Positions 63,825 through 64,000 of a stretch of DNA of 64,000 bases are shown piece by piece (position 1 is the stretch's first letter; each line of letters opens with the position of its first letter). The notes beneath the pieces are model-generated. The model was given only the letters and a program-made list of their open reading frames with translations. It was not told the DNA's origin and did not search any database. A program made the position numbers and the translations under genes. The DNA is from Bacteroidetes bacterium UKL13-3 (lineage in GTDB: Bacteria; Bacteroidota; Bacteroidia; UKL13-3). The stretch covers positions 310,001 through 374,000 of the forward strand of contig CP012155.1 of the NCBI GenBank assembly GCA_001602415.1, written 5' to 3'.

Positions 63825-64000
63825 ATGTTTATGAATCCATTTGAACAAACTAAAGAGTTGTATAATCAAGGGTTTAATATTGAAGAACTTAGGCAGCAAC
63901 TTGTTGAATTAGGCTATGAAGGTGAAACATTGGAAGAGCACTTACGATTCGTGAAGAAATTGAAAACCCAAAAGCAGGTTAAGTTTGGGTTTAATCTTAT
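63825..64000 (+). CDS. Protein of unknown function, cut by window edge
   Basis: An open frame from 63825 (a second ATG lies two codons later, at 63831) reads MNPFEQTKELYNQGFNIEEL and continues to the last base with no stop. The visible 58 residues are hydrophilic and helical (ELRQQLVELGYEGETLEEHL) with no signal peptide so far. I do not recognise it; most of the protein lies outside the window. Confidence 0.5.
   Translation, partial: MFMNPFEQTKELYNQGFNIEELRQQLVELGYEGETLEEHLRFVKKLKTQKQVKFGFNL

Overview
The window comes from a Bacteroidota chromosome, most likely a Chitinophagales- or Sphingobacteriales-like environmental bacterium. Directly visible support: AT-rich sequence; several secreted proteins ending in type IX secretion (T9SS) sorting domains, both the gliding-motility-associated type and type A; PorE-like and PorV/PorQ-like outer-membrane proteins; a FecA-like TonB receptor; a fused alpha-beta branched-chain E1; and promoter boxes of the Bacteroidota form TAnnTTTG. 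There are no rRNA or tRNA genes, CRISPR arrays or prophage modules that I can see.

Layout. 0-2 kb: a partial CBS-domain protein, an alpha/beta hydrolase and PabA/TrpG. 2-11 kb: a tightly packed minus-strand surface-glycan operon. It makes and activates a nonulosonic (sialic-type) acid (NeuB, and NeuA fused to a KdsC-like phosphatase), carries a candidate GT42-like transferase, a second glycosyltransferase and four SAM methyltransferases, and ends upstream with a Wzx-type flippase. 11-12.5 kb: a complete IS4-family element. 12.7-20.4 kb: two decayed T9SS cargo genes, one intact T9SS cargo gene, pnp and rpsO, and an AlkB-type monooxygenase that appears to have lost its last residues to a nonsense codon. 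20.5-27.3 kb: FecA-like receptor, a beta-propeller lipoprotein with a PorV-like partner, lnt and a small membrane protein. 27.4-30.2 kb: an IS256 remnant fused into the 5' end of a DUF389 gene, then a CPA1 antiporter. 30-39 kb: housekeeping genes (BCKDH E1, universal stress protein, CPA2 antiporter, toxin-antitoxin pair, photolyase, frameshifted pentapeptide protein, hutI, gamma-carbonic anhydrase, pterin dehydratase). 39.3-40.1 kb: remains of at least three mobile elements. 40.2-48.8 kb: a 2866-residue secreted protein with a 1410-bp internal tandem duplication. 49.2-49.8 kb: an IS1595 remnant. 49.8-54.6 kb: a second polysaccharide cluster (CpsB-like phosphatase, PGI/PMI, RmlA, RmlB, GalE). 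54.6-59.4 kb: purM, a PorE-like protein and an aldehyde dehydrogenase. 59.4-60.4 kb: a small cassette-like segment with an exported HNH protein between imperfect direct repeats. 60.7-63.6 kb: korAB. The right edge cuts a short unknown gene.

How the genes fit together. Two glycan clusters supply activated sugars and lipid-linked oligosaccharides for the cell surface. T9SS accessory proteins and several T9SS cargo proteins point to a heavily decorated, possibly gliding, outer surface. Lnt, the lipoprotein and the TonB receptor belong to the same envelope theme. The genome shows active decay and turnover: at least five mobile-element fragments, three frameshifted or internally deleted genes, one apparent nonsense mutation, and dispersed repeats sitting at deletion boundaries.

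The most novel-looking item is the nonulosonic-acid operon, with its NeuA-phosphatase fusion, NeuB without a SAF domain, and unassigned GT42-like transferase. Next come the giant duplicated adhesin and the repeat-flanked exported HNH gene. I saw no clearly undescribed defence or mobile system. All family names are recognised by eye from protein motifs; no database search was run.
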